Source: Kocuria dechangensis
GTDB lineage: Bacteria > Actinomycetota > Actinomycetes > Actinomycetales > Micrococcaceae
Direction: 5' to 3'
Assembly: GCF_014636775.1 (NCBI RefSeq)
Contig: NZ_BMEQ01000008.1
Coordinates: 1 to 64,000 of the forward strand
DNA: 64,000 nucleotides
The notes below the pieces were generated by a model. The model ran no database searches, was not told the origin of the DNA, and saw nothing but the letters and a program-made list of their open reading frames with translations. The position numbers were made by a program, and so were the translations under genes. This document shows, piece after piece, positions 19,509 to 30,786 of this stretch. Each line of letters starts with the position of its first letter. Within the stretch, counting starts at the first letter, position 1.

Positions 19509-19709
19509 TCAGGAACCGATGCGCTCCGTCTCGTCCTGCCAGGTGGCGGCGAGGGGCCGGAGCTTCTCCTCGTTCTTGCGCGCGTGGTGGGCGCAGAAGA
19601 GCAGCTCGCCGCCGGTGGACTCGAGGATCACTCGGACGTAGGCCTGGGCGCCGCACGCGTCGCAGCGGTCGGTCGCATTCAGTTCTCGGCTTTCCAATGT
19701 TGCGTTCAC
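19509..19709 (-). CDS. DUF7455 small zinc-ribbon protein
   Basis: A 66-residue protein with Cys16-x2-Cys19 (CDAC) and Cys39 followed by His41-His42, a likely zinc-binding set. The C-terminal half is a charged helix. GTG start with a very strong GGAGGAGG upstream, suggesting high translation. Small DUF7455 proteins lie next to sigA and the topoisomerase genes in many actinobacteria. The role is unknown. The longer frame to 19880 is rejected because the ribosome site fixes the start at 19709. Confidence 0.85.
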   Translation of the reverse strand: MNATLESRELNATDRCDACGAQAYVRVILESTGGELLFCAHHARKNEEKLRPLAATWQDETERIGS

Positions 19710-20015
19710 GGGATCCTCCTCCAGTGTCGTACGCGGTGCACCGGGAGCGCGGGGCCGTCCGGTGCGGGTACCCGGGGTCTCGGGGACGCAACGGGATACT
19801 GGTATATACAACCACGGCGCACCGACATTCGATCCCGCCGCTGGGACTGTTTCGCCCCGGGCGTAGGCCCCCGGGCGCACCCCGCCGAAGGAGCGGAGGA
19901 GGACCGGGGGGAGGGCCGCAGGACCCCGTGTCCGCCGCGCCGACTACAGTGAAGGGCGATTCCTCCGTTCCCCTGATCCCGTCCCCCGATCCCGTTCCCC
20001 CGAGCCCCAGGAGCA
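19710..20015. other. Divergent intergenic region DUF7455 / parE
   Basis: No gene is supported. It contains the least GC-rich patch of this part (GGTATATACAA near 19800-19812), with the palindrome GTATATAC, a likely promoter core for the minus-strand zinc-ribbon gene. The exact -35/-10 pair cannot be set by eye. Confidence 0.4.
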
Positions 20016-20024
20016 GTGCGCCCC

Positions 20025-22133
20025 GTGACCCCGTCCCGTTCCGAGTACAACGCCCGTCACCTCTCCGTCCTCGAGGGCCTCGAGGCCGTCCGGAAGCGGC
20101 CGGGCATGTACATCGGCTCCACCGACTCCCGCGGGCTGATGCACTGCCTGTGGGAGATCATCGACAACTCCGTGGACGAGGCCCTCGCCGGCTTCGGGCA
20201 GGAGATCACGGTGGTCCTGCACGCGGACGGCGCCGTGGAGGTCCACGACGACGGCCGCGGCATCCCGATCGACGTCGAGCCCCGCACGGGGCTGACGGGC
20301 GTGGAGGTCGTCTTCACCAAGCTGCACGCCGGCGGCAAGTTCGGCGGCGGCTCCTACACCGCCTCCGGCGGCCTGCACGGCGTCGGCGCGTCCGTGGTGA
20401 ACGCCCTCTCGGCACGGCTGGACGTGCAGGTGGACCGCGGCGGCAAGACCTACCAGATGTCCTTCCGCCGGGGCGAGCCCGGCCGCTTCGTGGACAAGGG
20501 CCGCCCCTCGCCGCACGCCCACTTCGAGCCGTTCCTGGAGGGGTCGGTGCTCGACGTCGTGGGGAAGGCCAAGCGCGGCGTGACCGGCACCCGGATCCGG
20601 TACTGGGCGGACGAGCAGATCTTCACCCCGGACGCCAGGTTCAGCTACGAGGAGCTGGCCAAGCGCGCCCGCCAGACCTCCTTCCTCATCCCGGGCCTGC
20701 GGATCACCGTCCGGGACCAGCGCGGCCTGCCCGGCACGCCGGGGGAGTTCGGGGTCCACGAGGAGGTCTTCCAGCACGACGGCGGGATCTCCGAGTTCGT
20801 GGAGTACCTGGCCGTGGACGGCTCCGTCACCGACGTCTGGCGCTTCCACGGCGAGGGCAAGTTCAAGGAGACCGTCCCGGTGCTCGACGAGAACGGGCGG
20901 TCGAAGCTCACCGAGGTGGAGCGCACCTGCGAGGTGGACGCCGCCCTGCGCTGGGGGATCGGCTACGACACGTCGCTGCGCACGTTCGTGAACATCATCG
21001 CGACCCCCAAGGGCGGCACGCACCTGGCCGGCTTCGAGGCGGCGATGCTCAAGACGTTCCGCAAGCAGATCGAGGCCAACGCCCGGCGGCTCAAGGCCGG
21101 CAACGACAAGGTCGAGAAGGACGACGTCCTCGCCGGGCTCACCGCGGTGCTCACCGTGCGGCTGGCCGAGCCGCAGTTCGAGGGGCAGACCAAGGAGATC
21201 CTGGGCACCCCGGCCGTGCGCCAGATCGTGGCGCGGGTGATCGAGCAGGAGCTCACCGCCAAGCTCACCTCCGGCGCCCGGCAGGACAAGCAGCAGGCCG
21301 GCCAGCTGCTGGAGAAGGTCGTGGCCGAGATGAAGTCCCGCATCTCGGCGCGGGTGCACAAGGAGACGCAGCGGCGCAAGAACGCCCTGGAGACCTCCTC
21401 GATGCCCGCGAAGCTCGTGGAGTGCCGCTCCGACGACGTCGAGCGCTCCGAGCTGTTCATCGTGGAGGGCGACTCCGCCCTCGGCACCGCGCGCCTGGCC
21501 CGGTCCTCCAACTACCAGGCGCTGCTGCCCATCCGCGGCAAGATCCTCAACGTCCAGAAGGCGTCGATCACGGACATGCTCGCCAACGCCGAGTGCGCCT
21601 CGCTGATCCAGGTGATCGGCGCCGGCTCCGGGCGCACCTTCGACCTGCCGGCCGCCCGCTACGGCAAGATCATCATGATGACGGACGCCGACGTCGACGG
21701 CGCCCACATCCGCACCCTCCTGCTCACGCTCTTCTACCGCTACATGCGCCCCCTCGTGGAGGCCGGCCGGGTCTACGCGGCGGTGCCCCCGCTGCACCGG
21801 GTGGAGATCGTCAATGCCGGCGGGAAGGCCAACGAGATGGTCTACACCTACTCGGAGAAGGAGCTCGGGAGCCTGCTCGGGCGCCTCGAGTCCGAGGGGC
21901 GGCGCTACAAGGAGCCGATCCAGCGCTACAAGGGCCTCGGGGAGATGGACGCGGACCAGCTGGCCGAGACGACCATGGACGTGCGGCACCGGATGCTGCG
22001 CCGGATCCGGGTCGAGGACGCCGAGGCCGCCGAGCACGCGTTCTCGCTGCTCATGGGCTCCCAGGTGGCCCCGCGCAAGGACTTCATCATCGACGGCGCC
22101 GCGCACCTGGACCAGGAGCGCATCGACGCCTGA
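20025..22133 (+). CDS. parE: Type II DNA topoisomerase subunit B (ParE/GyrB type)
   Basis: ATPase subunit that works with the A subunit encoded at 23257-25752 to pass DNA duplexes. The 702-residue length is typical. Features are the GHKL ATPase ([46 protein letters not shown]), the TOPRIM domain ([24 protein letters not shown]) and the C-terminal [12 protein letters not shown] segment. It lies beside sigA rather than near dnaA/recF, so it is probably the second, topoisomerase IV-like pair found in many Micrococcales. GTG 20025 is chosen because GTG 20016 is only two bases from AGGAG; either is possible. Confidence 0.9.
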   Translation: MTPSRSEYNARHLSVLEGLEAVRKRPGMYIGSTDSRGLMHCLWEIIDNSVDEALAGFGQEITVVLHADGAVEVHDDGRGIPIDVEPRTGLTGVEVVFTKLHAGGKFGGGSYTASGGLHGVGASVVNALSARLDVQVDRGGKTYQMSFRRGEPGRFVDKGRPSPHAHFEPFLEGSVLDVVGKAKRGVTGTRIRYWADEQIFTPDARFSYEELAKRARQTSFLIPGLRITVRDQRGLPGTPGEFGVHEEVFQHDGGISEFVEYLAVDGSVTDVWRFHGEGKFKETVPVLDENGRSKLTEVERTCEVDAALRWGIGYDTSLRTFVNIIATPKGGTHLAGFEAAMLKTFRKQIEANARRLKAGNDKVEKDDVLAGLTAVLTVRLAEPQFEGQTKEILGTPAVRQIVARVIEQELTAKLTSGARQDKQQAGQLLEKVVAEMKSRISARVHKETQRRKNALETSSMPAKLVECRSDDVERSELFIVEGDSALGTARLARSSNYQALLPIRGKILNVQKASITDMLANAECASLIQVIGAGSGRTFDLPAARYGKIIMMTDADVDGAHIRTLLLTLFYRYMRPLVEAGRVYAAVPPLHRVEIVNAGGKANEMVYTYSEKELGSLLGRLESEGRRYKEPIQRYKGLGEMDADQLAETTMDVRHRMLRRIRVEDAEAAEHAFSLLMGSQVAPRKDFIIDGAAHLDQERIDA

Positions 22134-22168
22134 GCGGGTCGCGCCCGGCCCCGGGGGCGCCCGGCGGT

Positions 22169-22174
22169 TAGCCT
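22169..22174 (+). promoter_or_regulatory. Candidate mdh -10 element
   Basis: TAGCCT 38 bases before the mdh ATG, giving a leader of about 32 bases that contains the GGAAGGG ribosome site. Confidence 0.4.
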
Positions 22175-22212
22175 GGGCGGACCGAGCGTCCGTCTCCCAG
22201 GAAGGGCACCGC

Positions 22213-23229
22213 ATGACCTCCTCCCGCCCCGTGACCGTCGTCGTGACCGGCGCCGCCGGCCAGATCGGCTACGCCACCGTCTTCCGCGCCGCGGCCGGGG
22301 ACCTGCTGGGCCCCGGCGTCCCGCTCCGCCTGCACCTGCTCGAGCTGCCGCAGGCCCGGCGCGCCGCCGAGGGCACGGCCCTGGAGCTGCAGGACGGGGC
22401 GTTCCCCCTCCTAGAGGGCGTGGACGTCTTCGACGACGCCGCGGCCGCCTTCGAGGGCGCGTCCGTCGGGCTGCTCATCGGGGCGAGGCCCCGGTCCAAG
22501 GGCATGGAGCGGGCGGACCTGCTGGAGGCCAACGCGGGGATCTTCTCGGTGCAGGGTCGGGCGGCCAACGACGGCGCGGCGGACGACTTCCGCGCCGTGG
22601 TGGTCGGCAACCCGGCCAACACCAACGCGTACATCGCGGCCTCCCACGCCCCCGACGTGCCGAGGGAGCGGTTCACCGCCCTCACCCGGCTCGACCACCA
22701 CCGCGCGGTGGCGCAGCTGGCGGCCGCCACGGGCGCGCGCGTCGCGGACGTCGACGGCGTGGCGATCTGGGGCAACCACTCCGCGACCCAGTACCCGGAC
22801 CTCACGCACGCCACGGTCGGCGGCCGGCCCGCGCCCGAGGCGCTCGCCGAGAAGGGCCTGGGGGCCGACTGGGTGGCGGAGACCTTCATCCCGCGGGTGG
22901 CGAAGCGGGGCGCGGAGATCATCGAGGTCCGCGGCGGGTCCTCCGTGGCCTCGGCCGCCCACGCGGCCCTGTGCCACGTGCGCGACTGGGTGCGCGGCAC
23001 CCCGGACGGGTCGTGGACCTCCATGGCGGTGCCCTCCGACGGGTCCTACGGGGTGCCCGAGGGCCTCGTGAGCTCGTTCCCCGTCACCTGCCGGGACGGG
23101 GCGGCCACGGTGGTCCCGGGGCTGGAGCTGGACGGTTTCTCGCGGGCCCGGATCGAGCGCTCCGTGGCGGAGCTGGTCGAGGAGCGCACGGCCGTCCGCG
23201 AGCTGGGCCTGCTCGGCCCCCGCGGCTGA
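22213..23229 (+). CDS. mdh: Malate dehydrogenase
   Basis: NAD-dependent TCA-cycle enzyme converting malate and oxaloacetate. The 338-residue protein starts with the Rossmann motif [15 protein letters not shown], has the mobile-loop segment [14 protein letters not shown] with substrate arginines, the VGNPANTNA motif, the LDHHRA segment (usually LDHNRA) with catalytic Asp, and the active-site His in [18 protein letters not shown] precedes the ATG. It is placed between the two topoisomerase subunit genes and ends at a hairpin shared with the convergent A-subunit gene. Confidence 0.94.
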   Translation: MTSSRPVTVVVTGAAGQIGYATVFRAAAGDLLGPGVPLRLHLLELPQARRAAEGTALELQDGAFPLLEGVDVFDDAAAAFEGASVGLLIGARPRSKGMERADLLEANAGIFSVQGRAANDGAADDFRAVVVGNPANTNAYIAASHAPDVPRERFTALTRLDHHRAVAQLAAATGARVADVDGVAIWGNHSATQYPDLTHATVGGRPAPEALAEKGLGADWVAETFIPRVAKRGAEIIEVRGGSSVASAAHAALCHVRDWVRGTPDGSWTSMAVPSDGSYGVPEGLVSSFPVTCRDGAATVVPGLELDGFSRARIERSVAELVEERTAVRELGLLGPRG

Positions 23230-23252
23230 GGCCCGCCCCGCGGGGCGGGCCT
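23229..23252. terminator. Bidirectional terminator between mdh and parC
   Basis: A perfect 24-base palindrome (12-base arms, AGGCCCGCCCCG and complement) that begins at the mdh stop and ends five bases before the convergent parC stop. Confidence 0.7.
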
Positions 23253-23256
23253 GGCC

Positions 23257-25752
23257 TCAGGAGTAGGCCGGGCCGACCGCGTCGATGGCCTGGTCCAGGG
23301 GCACGCCCGAGCCGTCCCGGCGGCCGTGCTCCGTGGGCAGCGCCCGGGCCACGCCCGAGGCCGCGACCGCCTTGGCGGGCCCGTGCCCGGCCCAGGCCAG
23401 CACCAGGCCGGTCTCGCCCTTGAGGAAGCGGTGCGCGCGCACCCCGGCGGTGGCCCGGCCCTTGGGCGGGTACTCCGCGAACGGGGTGACCTTCACCGAG
23501 TACGGGGACATCCCCGGCAGCACCTCCCCGGCGCGCGCGAGCGTGACGACCACGGGCGTCTCGTCGGCCGCGCGCACGACGCCGAAGAACAGCACCTCGT
23601 CGCCGTCGGCCAGCTTGATCCCGGCCACGCCGCCGGCCGTGCGGCCCTGGGGTCGCACGGATGCGGCGTCGAAGTGCAGCAGCTTCGCGTCCCGGGTCAG
23701 GAAGACGAGCTCGTCGTCCTCGGCCCCGGACTCGGCGAGGCCGACGACGGCGTCGCCGTCCTTGAGCGTGATGACCTCCCAGTCCTCGCGGTTGAGGGGG
23801 TGGTCCGGGTTGACCCGCTTGACCACGCCCTGGCGGGTGCCCAGGGCGAGCACGGCGTTGAGCGGGGCCAGCCCCACGAGCCGCTCCCCGCGGCCGAGGG
23901 TGAGGAAGTCCTTCACGGGGACGCCGTCGCCGAGCTTGGGCGTGCCGTCGAACGCGGTGAGCACCGGGACGTCCATCACCTGGACGCGCACCATGCGCCC
24001 CGCGGAGGTGACGGCCCCGATCTCGCCGCGGGCGGTGGCCGGCACGACGGACGTCAGGGCGTCGTGCTTGATCCGCCGCGGCGGGTCGACCAGCGGCGTC
24101 CGGCTCGGCGTGCGGGCGAGCTGGCCGGAGGTGGAGAGGAAGACCCAGCACGGGTCGTCGGCGATCTCCAGGGCCAGGCCCCCGGCGGACTTCTTCCCGG
24201 GCTCCGGGAGGGCCGCGGCGGGGCCGGGCAGCGCGTCGGCCTCGAGCAGCTCGGTGCGGCGGTCGTCGCCGTGGGTCGCGGCGACCTCGGCGAGCTCGTC
24301 GGAGACCAGCGCCCGCAGCTGGGAGTCGGAGCCCAGGATCTCCTCCAGCTCGGCGATCTCCCGGCGCAGCTCCTCCTGCTCCTTCTCGAGCTCGATCCGG
24401 GAGTACTTGGTCAGCTGCCGCAGCCGCAGCTCCAGGATGTGGTCCGCCTGGAGGCGGCTGAGGTCATAGACGGCCATGAGCCGTTCGCGCGCCGCGGCGG
24501 TCTCGTCGGAGGAGCGGATGATCTGGATGACCTCGTCGATGTCGACGATCGCCACGAGCAGGCCCTCGACCAGGTGCAGGCGGTCGCGCCGCCTGCCCCG
24601 CCGGAACGCGGTGCGCCGGCGGACCACCGACAGCCGGTGCTCCACGTAGACCCGCAGCAGGTCCAGCAGGCCCATGGTCCGGGGCTGTCCGTCCACCAGC
24701 GCCACGTTGTTGATCCCGAAGGAGTCCTCCATGGGGGTGTACTTGTACAGCTGCTGGAGCACGGCCTGGGGGTTGAAGCCGTTCTTCACCTCGATGACGA
24801 GCCGCAGCCCGTTCTTGCGGTCCGTGAGGTCCACGACGTCGGAGACGCCCTGGAGCTTCTTGGCCTGGACCGCCTCCTTGATCTTCTCCGTGACCTTCTC
24901 GGGGCCGACCATGTACGGCAGCGCCGTGACCACGATGCCCTGCTTGCGCGGGGAGACCTGCTCGACGGAGACCTTCGCCCGGGTCTTGAACGACCCGCGG
25001 CCGGTCCGGTAGGCGTCCCGGACGCCGTCCAGGCCCACGATCCGCCCGCCGGAGGGCAGGTCCGGGCCCGGGATGTAGCGCATCAGGTCCTCGAGGGTGG
25101 CCTCGGGGTGCTCGACGAGGTGGCGGGCGCCGGCGACGACCTCCCGCAGGTTGTGGGGGGCCATGTTCGTGGCCATGCCCACGGCGATCCCGGAGGAGCC
25201 GTTCACGAGCAGGCTCGGGTACGCGGCGGGCAGCACGGCGGGCTGGGTGAACTGGTTGTCGTAGTTCGGCACGAAGTCCACGACGTCCTCGTCGAGGTCG
25301 GCCGTCAGCGCCAGGGCCGCCGGGGCCATGCGGGCCTCGGTGTAGCGGGAGGCCGCCGGGCCGTCGTCGAGGGAGCCGAAGTTGCCGTGCCCGTCCACCA
25401 GGGGCAGGCGCATGGCGAACGGCTGGGCCAGGCGCACCATCGCGTCGTAGATCGCCGAGTCGCCGTGGGGGTGGAGCTTGCCCATGACCTCGCCCACCAC
25501 GCGGGCGCTCTTGACGTGGCCGCGCTCCGGGCGCAGGCCCATCTGGTTCATCATGAACAGGATCCGCCGCTGGACCGGCTTGAGCCCGTCGCGCGCGTCC
25601 GGGAGGGCGCGCGAGTAGATCACGGAGTAGGAGTACTCGAGGAAGCTCGTCTCCATCTCGGAGGTCACGTCGATGTCGACGATGTTCTCCCGGAAGTCGG
25701 CGGGCAGCTCGTCCTCGGCGGACGGGCGGGAGGACGCGCGGCGGCGAGCCAT
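23257..25752 (-). CDS. parC: Type II DNA topoisomerase subunit A (ParC/GyrA type)
   Basis: DNA-cleaving subunit paired with the B subunit at 20025-22133. The 831 residues hold the winged-helix/tower core with active-site Tyr137 in [10 protein letters not shown], the quinolone-resistance segment [10 protein letters not shown] at 94-103, and the [17 protein letters not shown] motif. A coiled-coil is present around [20 protein letters not shown]-like sequence, and the C-terminal beta-pinwheel follows. I see no canonical GyrA box (QRRGGKG); [14 protein letters not shown] occupies the similar position, supporting a topoisomerase IV-like rather than gyrase role. A weak AAGGA lies about 15 bases before the ATG. 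Confidence 0.9.
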   Translation of the reverse strand: MARRRASSRPSAEDELPADFRENIVDIDVTSEMETSFLEYSYSVIYSRALPDARDGLKPVQRRILFMMNQMGLRPERGHVKSARVVGEVMGKLHPHGDSAIYDAMVRLAQPFAMRLPLVDGHGNFGSLDDGPAASRYTEARMAPAALALTADLDEDVVDFVPNYDNQFTQPAVLPAAYPSLLVNGSSGIAVGMATNMAPHNLREVVAGARHLVEHPEATLEDLMRYIPGPDLPSGGRIVGLDGVRDAYRTGRGSFKTRAKVSVEQVSPRKQGIVVTALPYMVGPEKVTEKIKEAVQAKKLQGVSDVVDLTDRKNGLRLVIEVKNGFNPQAVLQQLYKYTPMEDSFGINNVALVDGQPRTMGLLDLLRVYVEHRLSVVRRRTAFRRGRRRDRLHLVEGLLVAIVDIDEVIQIIRSSDETAAARERLMAVYDLSRLQADHILELRLRQLTKYSRIELEKEQEELRREIAELEEILGSDSQLRALVSDELAEVAATHGDDRRTELLEADALPGPAAALPEPGKKSAGGLALEIADDPCWVFLSTSGQLARTPSRTPLVDPPRRIKHDALTSVVPATARGEIGAVTSAGRMVRVQVMDVPVLTAFDGTPKLGDGVPVKDFLTLGRGERLVGLAPLNAVLALGTRQGVVKRVNPDHPLNREDWEVITLKDGDAVVGLAESGAEDDELVFLTRDAKLLHFDAASVRPQGRTAGGVAGIKLADGDEVLFFGVVRAADETPVVVTLARAGEVLPGMSPYSVKVTPFAEYPPKGRATAGVRAHRFLKGETGLVLAWAGHGPAKAVAASGVARALPTEHGRRDGSGVPLDQAIDAVGPAYS

Positions 25753-25870
25753 CAAAGCTGGGGGTCCTTCGGTCGGGGGTCGGTCGGGGGCCGGCCGGCG
25801 GCGGAGCCGGGAACGGTCCGGCACGCGGTCCCGGGACGGAACCGCGCGGAGGACGCACCGGGGCGCACCG

Positions 25871-25898
25871 TTGACGGTGCAGGTTTGTCCACTAGCCT
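25871..25898 (+). promoter_or_regulatory. SigA-type promoter for a leaderless GNAT-ACS transcript
   Basis: TTGACG at 25871-25876, 16-base spacer, TAGCCT at 25893-25898, then seven bases to the ATG at 25906. No ribosome site lies between, so the mRNA should start at or beside the initiation codon. Confidence 0.65.
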
Positions 25899-25905
25899 GA
25901 AGTCT

Positions 25906-28602
25906 ATGGTTCCAGAGACCTCGGACACGGACACGGCCGGCAGGTACCCCGCCTACTGGGAAGCCGACGTGATCCTCCGCGACGGCGCGACGGCGCACCT
26001 TCGCCCCATCTCCCCGCAGGACCGGGACGCGCTGCTCGCCTTCCACCGCTCGCAGTCCGAGAGCAGCATCTACCTGCGCTTCTTCTCCTACAAGCCGACC
26101 CTGTCGGCCCGCGAGCTGGACCGCTTCACCGTGGTGGACCACCGGGACCGGGTGTGCTTCGTGCTCCTGCTCGGCGACCAGATCATCGGCGTGGGCCGCT
26201 ACGACCGGACCGACGACCCCCACGACGCCGAGGTCGCGTTCATGATCTCCGACGCCCACCAGGGCCGCGGGATCGGCTCCATCCTGCTCGAGCACCTGGC
26301 CGCCGCCGCCCGCGAGAACGGCATCGACCGCTTCTCCGCCGAGGTGCTCCCCGAGAACCGCAAGATGCTCCACGTGTTCGCCGAGGCGGGCTACGAGCTC
26401 ACCCGCCGCTTCGACGACGGGGTGGTCGCGGTCGGCTTCGACATCGACCCCACCGAGCGGTCGCTGGCGGTGATGGCCGCCCGCGAGCACCGCGCCGAGG
26501 CGCGCTCCGTCGCGGACCTCGTCACGCCGTCCTCGATCGCCGTCGTCGGCGCCTCCCGGGACCCCGGCCACGCCGGGCACGCGGTCGTCGAGCACCTGAT
26601 CGCCTCCGGCTTCGCCGGGCAGCTGCACGGGGTGAGCCCCACCCCGTTCGAGCGGGAGGGGATGGCCCACGCCACCTCGATCCGGGACGTGCCCGGCCGC
26701 GTGGACCTCGCCGTGATCGCCGTCCCCGTGGACCAGGTGGCCGGCGTGGTCGAGGAGTGCGGGCAGGCGGGGGTGCGCTCCGTCGTCGTGGTGACCGGCG
26801 GCTACGCGGAGGCGGGCGCCACGGGGCGGGCCCGGCAGATCGAGCTCGTCCACCGGGCGCGCGTCCACGGCATGCGCCTGGTGGGCCCCGCGAGCCTGGG
26901 CCTGCTCAACACCGCCCCGGAGCACCGCTTCAACGCCTCCATCCTGGCCGAGATGCCCCGGGAGGGCTCGCTGGGGCTGTTCAGCCAGTCCGGGGCGATC
27001 GGGATGATGCTCCACGCCGCCGCCGTGCGCCACGAGGTCGGCGTGTCCGCCTACCTCTCCGCGGGCAACCGCGCCGACGTGTCCGGCAACGACATGATGC
27101 AGTACTGGGAGGACGACTCCGCCACGCGGGCGTGCGGGCTCTACCTGCAGTCCGTGGGCAACCCCCGCAAGTTCTCCCGCATCGCCCGGCGGCTGTCCCT
27201 GAACAAGCCCGTCATCGTCGCCAAGAGCGAGGTGACCGGGCTGCGCCTGCCGCCCGGGCACACCGGGCGCACCACCCAGGCCCCGCCGGGGACGCTGGAC
27301 GCGATGTTCCGCCAGGCCGGGGTGATCCGCGCGGACACCAGCGAGCAGCTCATGGACGTCGCCGGGATCCTGGTCAGCCAGCCCCTGCCGGCGGGCCCCC
27401 GCACGGGCCTCGTCTCCAACGCCCTGGCCCTCGGCCAGCTCATGGAGGACCGGTGCATGCAGCTGGGCCTGGACGTCGCGGTGACCCAGGCCGGGGTGCC
27501 GACCGCGGACGGCGGGCCCGAGGCCCTCGAGGCGCTGCGGGCGGCGGTCGCCCGCACGCTGGGCGCGGAGTCGGTCGACGCGGCCGTGGTCACCCTCATG
27601 CCGGTGCCGCACACCACGCGCGCCGAGGTGGCCGAGCTCGTGGGGCGGGTGGGGCGCGAGCACGGCAAGGCCGTGGTCGTCGTGTTCACCGGCGGCACCG
27701 AGCCCGGCACCCCGGTCTACGTCCACCACGCCGACGACGGCCTCGACGTCCCCTGCTTCGACTCCCCGGGGGCCGCGCTGCGCTCGCTGTCGAAGGTCGT
27801 CGACCACGTCCGCTGGCGCGCCCAGGACCAGGGCCACCTCGCCGTGCCCGAGGACATCGACGGCGAGGCCGCCGAGACGTTCGTGGAGTCCCTGGCATCC
27901 CGCGTTCCCGGCGACCGCCTGCTCGAGCTGGACTCCGAGCAGACGCGGGAGCTGCTCGCCACCCACGGCATCGGGCTGCTGCCCAGCGCCCGCTTCACCG
28001 ACCCCGACGACGCCCTCGCCGCCGCGGAGCGGCTCGGCTACCCCGTGGCGCTGAAGACCACGGACCCCAACCTCCGCCACCGCCTGGACCTGGGCGGGGT
28101 GCAGCTCAACATCCAGAACGGCGAGCAGCTGCGGACCGCGATCGAGACGATGCACCGCACCCTCGCCGCCTTCGGCTCCTTCGACCTTGAGGTGCAGGCC
28201 ATGGCGCCCACCGGCCAGGCCGTCGTCGTGCGGGCCATCGAGGACCCGCTGATCGGCCCCGTCGTCTCCTTCGGGATGGCCGGGGACGCCGTGAACCTCC
28301 TGGAGGACTGGGCCCACCGGGTGCCCCCGCTCACCGACCAGGACGTGCACCGCATGATCCGCGAGCCCAAGGCCTCCCGCAAGCTGTTCGGCTACCAGGG
28401 GGTGCCCGCCGCGGACGTCGACCGGCTCGAGGACCTCGTCAACAGGGTCGCCCTGCTCAAGGACCGCCACCCCGAGATCGCCCGGGTGGAGCTGAACCCG
28501 GTGCTGGTCTCCACCGACTCCCTGACCGTCCTCGGCGCCTCCGTCGGGCTCGGCAACCCCCAGCAGCGGACCGACAGCGCTCGCCGGGCCATGCGCAGCT
28601 AG
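25906..28602 (+). CDS. GNAT acetyltransferase fused to ADP-forming acyl-CoA synthetase (Pat-like)
   Basis: An 898-residue fusion. Residues 1-190 are a GNAT acetyltransferase with the acetyl-CoA loop QGRGIGS. From about 205 there is a CoA-binding Rossmann domain ([12 protein letters not shown]), then succinyl-CoA-ligase-like domains (LFSQSGAIG), and from about 660 an ATP-grasp domain. His452 in GHTG lies where ADP-forming acyl-CoA synthetases carry the phosphorylated histidine, so the ligase half may be active. N-terminal GNAT order matches the actinobacterial lysine acetyltransferase PatA, which inactivates acetyl-CoA synthetase, rather than enterobacterial Pat. It is divergent from parC and runs straight into the kinase gene 15 bases later. 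Confidence 0.88.
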   Translation: MVPETSDTDTAGRYPAYWEADVILRDGATAHLRPISPQDRDALLAFHRSQSESSIYLRFFSYKPTLSARELDRFTVVDHRDRVCFVLLLGDQIIGVGRYDRTDDPHDAEVAFMISDAHQGRGIGSILLEHLAAAARENGIDRFSAEVLPENRKMLHVFAEAGYELTRRFDDGVVAVGFDIDPTERSLAVMAAREHRAEARSVADLVTPSSIAVVGASRDPGHAGHAVVEHLIASGFAGQLHGVSPTPFEREGMAHATSIRDVPGRVDLAVIAVPVDQVAGVVEECGQAGVRSVVVVTGGYAEAGATGRARQIELVHRARVHGMRLVGPASLGLLNTAPEHRFNASILAEMPREGSLGLFSQSGAIGMMLHAAAVRHEVGVSAYLSAGNRADVSGNDMMQYWEDDSATRACGLYLQSVGNPRKFSRIARRLSLNKPVIVAKSEVTGLRLPPGHTGRTTQAPPGTLDAMFRQAGVIRADTSEQLMDVAGILVSQPLPAGPRTGLVSNALALGQLMEDRCMQLGLDVAVTQAGVPTADGGPEALEALRAAVARTLGAESVDAAVVTLMPVPHTTRAEVAELVGRVGREHGKAVVVVFTGGTEPGTPVYVHHADDGLDVPCFDSPGAALRSLSKVVDHVRWRAQDQGHLAVPEDIDGEAAETFVESLASRVPGDRLLELDSEQTRELLATHGIGLLPSARFTDPDDALAAAERLGYPVALKTTDPNLRHRLDLGGVQLNIQNGEQLRTAIETMHRTLAAFGSFDLEVQAMAPTGQAVVVRAIEDPLIGPVVSFGMAGDAVNLLEDWAHRVPPLTDQDVHRMIREPKASRKLFGYQGVPAADVDRLEDLVNRVALLKDRHPEIARVELNPVLVSTDSLTVLGASVGLGNPQQRTDSARRAMRS

Positions 28603-28617
28603 GGGGGTCAGGACCCC

Positions 28618-30003
28618 GTGGCGGACACCATAGCCGGGCGGTACACGCTCATCGACCCCATCGCGCGCGGCGGCAGCGGCGCGGTGTGGCGCGCCTGGGA
28701 CTGCCGGCTCGAGCAGCTGTGCGCCGCGAAGGTGCTCCGGCAGCGCGACTCCGCCGACCTGCTGCGCTTCGCCCGGGAGCAGTCGGTCAAGCTCGACCAC
28801 CCGCACCTGCTCACCCCCTACGGGTGGGCGGCCGAGGACTCGCACGTGGTGATCGCCATGCCGCTGCTGCACGGCGGCACCCTGGAGTCCGCGCTGCAGG
28901 ACAACGGGGCGGCGTCCACCGACCTCACGGAGGAGGTGCTCGCCCAGCTGCTGCAGGCGCTCCAGTTCGTGCACGCGCAGGGCTGGGTGCACCGGGACGT
29001 GAAACCGGCCAACCTCATGCTGGAGAGCACGGGGACGGGCCGGCCCCACGTCTTCCTCTCCGACTTCGGGATCGCGGTGCGGGTCCAGGACGCCCGGCTC
29101 ACCCGCACCGGCACGCTGGTCGGCACGCCCGGCTACCTGCCCCCCGAGGCGTACGAGCTCGCCGACCCCGACCCCGCCCAGGACCTCTACGCGGCCGGGA
29201 TCACCGCCCTGCGGATGCTCGAGCCCGGCCTCGAGCCGCAGGAGGTGATGAGCCCGGCGGAGGGCCGTGCCGTGGTGGGGGAGCAGAGCGACCTCGCGGA
29301 GTACGTGGCGGCCCTGCTGACCCCCGACGTCCGGCAGCGCCGGGACGCCGCGGCGTCGGTGCTCCACGCGCTCACCCAGTCCGCGCCGAAGCGGCACTTC
29401 GACCCCGCCCTCACCCGGGACGGGGAGCCCTTCGAGATCTTCGACGTCCTCGACCCGCTGCCCGAGCCGTGGGCCACCCGCCTGCGCGAGCGCGGCGCCG
29501 CGCCCGCCGGGGACCCGGCCGGCGCGGCCGGCGCGGCCGGCGCGGAGGAGGCACCCGCGCCCCCCGCCACCGGTCAGGACACGGCCGGCCAGGAGAGCAC
29601 CGGTCAGGACACGTCCGGCCAGGACACGGCAGGACAGGACCTCGCAGGACAGGCACCGGCCGGCGGGCCCGACGACGCCGGCAGCAGGACGGTCCCCGGC
29701 GACGGGAGCACCCGCGCGGTGGCCCTGCCGGCCGCGCCCACGAGCGTGCTGCCGGACCGGCGCCCCTCCAGGACCCGCCGGCGCGGACGGGTGGCGGTGG
29801 GGCTGCTGCTCACGCTGCTGGGGCTGACGGTGGTGCTGGGCGGCTACCTCCTGTCGGAGCAGCCGGGCGCCCTCGGCCCCACGCCCTCGCCCACCCCCAT
29901 GGCGCCGGCCACCTCCGAACCCGTCGACGAGCTCACCGACCCCTATCTGCTGGACTGCGTGGAGATTCCCGGCGGGGGCGTGCAGTGCTCCTCCGACGGC
30001 TGA
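28618..30003 (+). CDS. Membrane Ser/Thr protein kinase (PknB-like)
   Basis: A 461-residue receptor-type kinase. The kinase domain (about 9-250) looks active: GGSGAV glycine loop, ATP-binding Lys38, HRDVKPAN with catalytic Asp127, and SDFG with metal-binding Asp149. The activation loop contains [16 protein letters not shown] with likely phospho-threonines. A juxtamembrane linker follows, containing an Ala/Gly stretch and five to six GQD-type repeats (318-345). One transmembrane helix at about 392-412 and an outer tail of roughly 45 residues with two cysteines complete it. There are no PASTA repeats, so the signal differs from PknB. GTG start, 15 bases after the GNAT-ACS gene, which suggests co-transcription. 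Confidence 0.92.
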   Translation: MADTIAGRYTLIDPIARGGSGAVWRAWDCRLEQLCAAKVLRQRDSADLLRFAREQSVKLDHPHLLTPYGWAAEDSHVVIAMPLLHGGTLESALQDNGAASTDLTEEVLAQLLQALQFVHAQGWVHRDVKPANLMLESTGTGRPHVFLSDFGIAVRVQDARLTRTGTLVGTPGYLPPEAYELADPDPAQDLYAAGITALRMLEPGLEPQEVMSPAEGRAVVGEQSDLAEYVAALLTPDVRQRRDAAASVLHALTQSAPKRHFDPALTRDGEPFEIFDVLDPLPEPWATRLRERGAAPAGDPAGAAGAAGAEEAPAPPATGQDTAGQESTGQDTSGQDTAGQDLAGQAPAGGPDDAGSRTVPGDGSTRAVALPAAPTSVLPDRRPSRTRRRGRVAVGLLLTLLGLTVVLGGYLLSEQPGALGPTPSPTPMAPATSEPVDELTDPYLLDCVEIPGGGVQCSSDG

Positions 30004-30066
30004 CCGGGCGCGCCGAGCGGCCGTGCCGGACGGGCGTGTTGGGCGCGGGCCCCGGCGTGGGGGAAA

Positions 30067-30786
30067 ATGGCACCCATGACGTATTCAGGTGAGCGCGGCC
30101 AGCGACTGGTCGAGGACATCAACAAGGCCGGGTTCTACCCCCAGATGGTGATCGACGTGGTCCAGGACTCCCTGGACGGCCGGTCCCCCGTCTCCCATCT
30201 CGTGCAGCTCGAGACCCACATCGACCGCACGGAGGTGCACCGCCACATCACGGTGCTCGTGCTCGCCGAGGACGTCCTGCACGTCACGCACGTGGACGAC
30301 GAGGAGTTCGACGAGAGCGGCCGGGACGTGGTGGCGCGGGTGTCGACGGAGACGGTGGGCATCTCCCAGATCCGCTCCGTCACGCTCAGCTACTCCTACT
30401 ACCAGCCGGCGAGCTACCGGCCGGACAGCCCCATCTCCGAGGTGACGCTCGCGATCGCGTGGACGGGCACGCTGCACGTGGACCTCGCCCCGGCCCTGTG
30501 CGAGGACCCGCAGTGCCAGGCGGACCACGGCTACACCGGCACGGCCGCCCGGGAGGACATCGTGCTGCGGATCAGCGCCGAGGCCGACGGCCCCGCCGCC
30601 GTGGACGGCGCCCGGGAGTTCGCCCGCACCCTGCGCCGGGCCAACCTCGCACCGCTGACCAACGGCGCGCAGATCGCGCAGCCCGCGCACGGGCGCACTC
30701 CCGCGCCCCGGCGGGCCGCCGCGGCGGGTCCGCGCGCGCGGTTCACCGACCGGTTCACCGGCCGCGACGGCGGCGCCGCCCGATGA
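30067..30786 (+). CDS. DUF5998 family protein
   Basis: A 239-residue soluble protein of the actinobacterial DUF5998 family. The conserved part runs from [22 protein letters not shown] through a beta-rich region ([21 protein letters not shown]) to about residue 205. The last 35 residues are Ala/Arg-rich and probably disordered. A cysteine pair is present in CEDPQC. The alternative ATG at 30076 gives a protein three residues shorter. It overlaps the phosphodiesterase gene by four bases (ATGA), so the two are translationally coupled. The same pair is neighbouring in many actinobacteria, but no function is known. Confidence 0.8.
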   Translation: MAPMTYSGERGQRLVEDINKAGFYPQMVIDVVQDSLDGRSPVSHLVQLETHIDRTEVHRHITVLVLAEDVLHVTHVDDEEFDESGRDVVARVSTETVGISQIRSVTLSYSYYQPASYRPDSPISEVTLAIAWTGTLHVDLAPALCEDPQCQADHGYTGTAAREDIVLRISAEADGPAAVDGAREFARTLRRANLAPLTNGAQIAQPAHGRTPAPRRAAAAGPRARFTDRFTGRDGGAAR

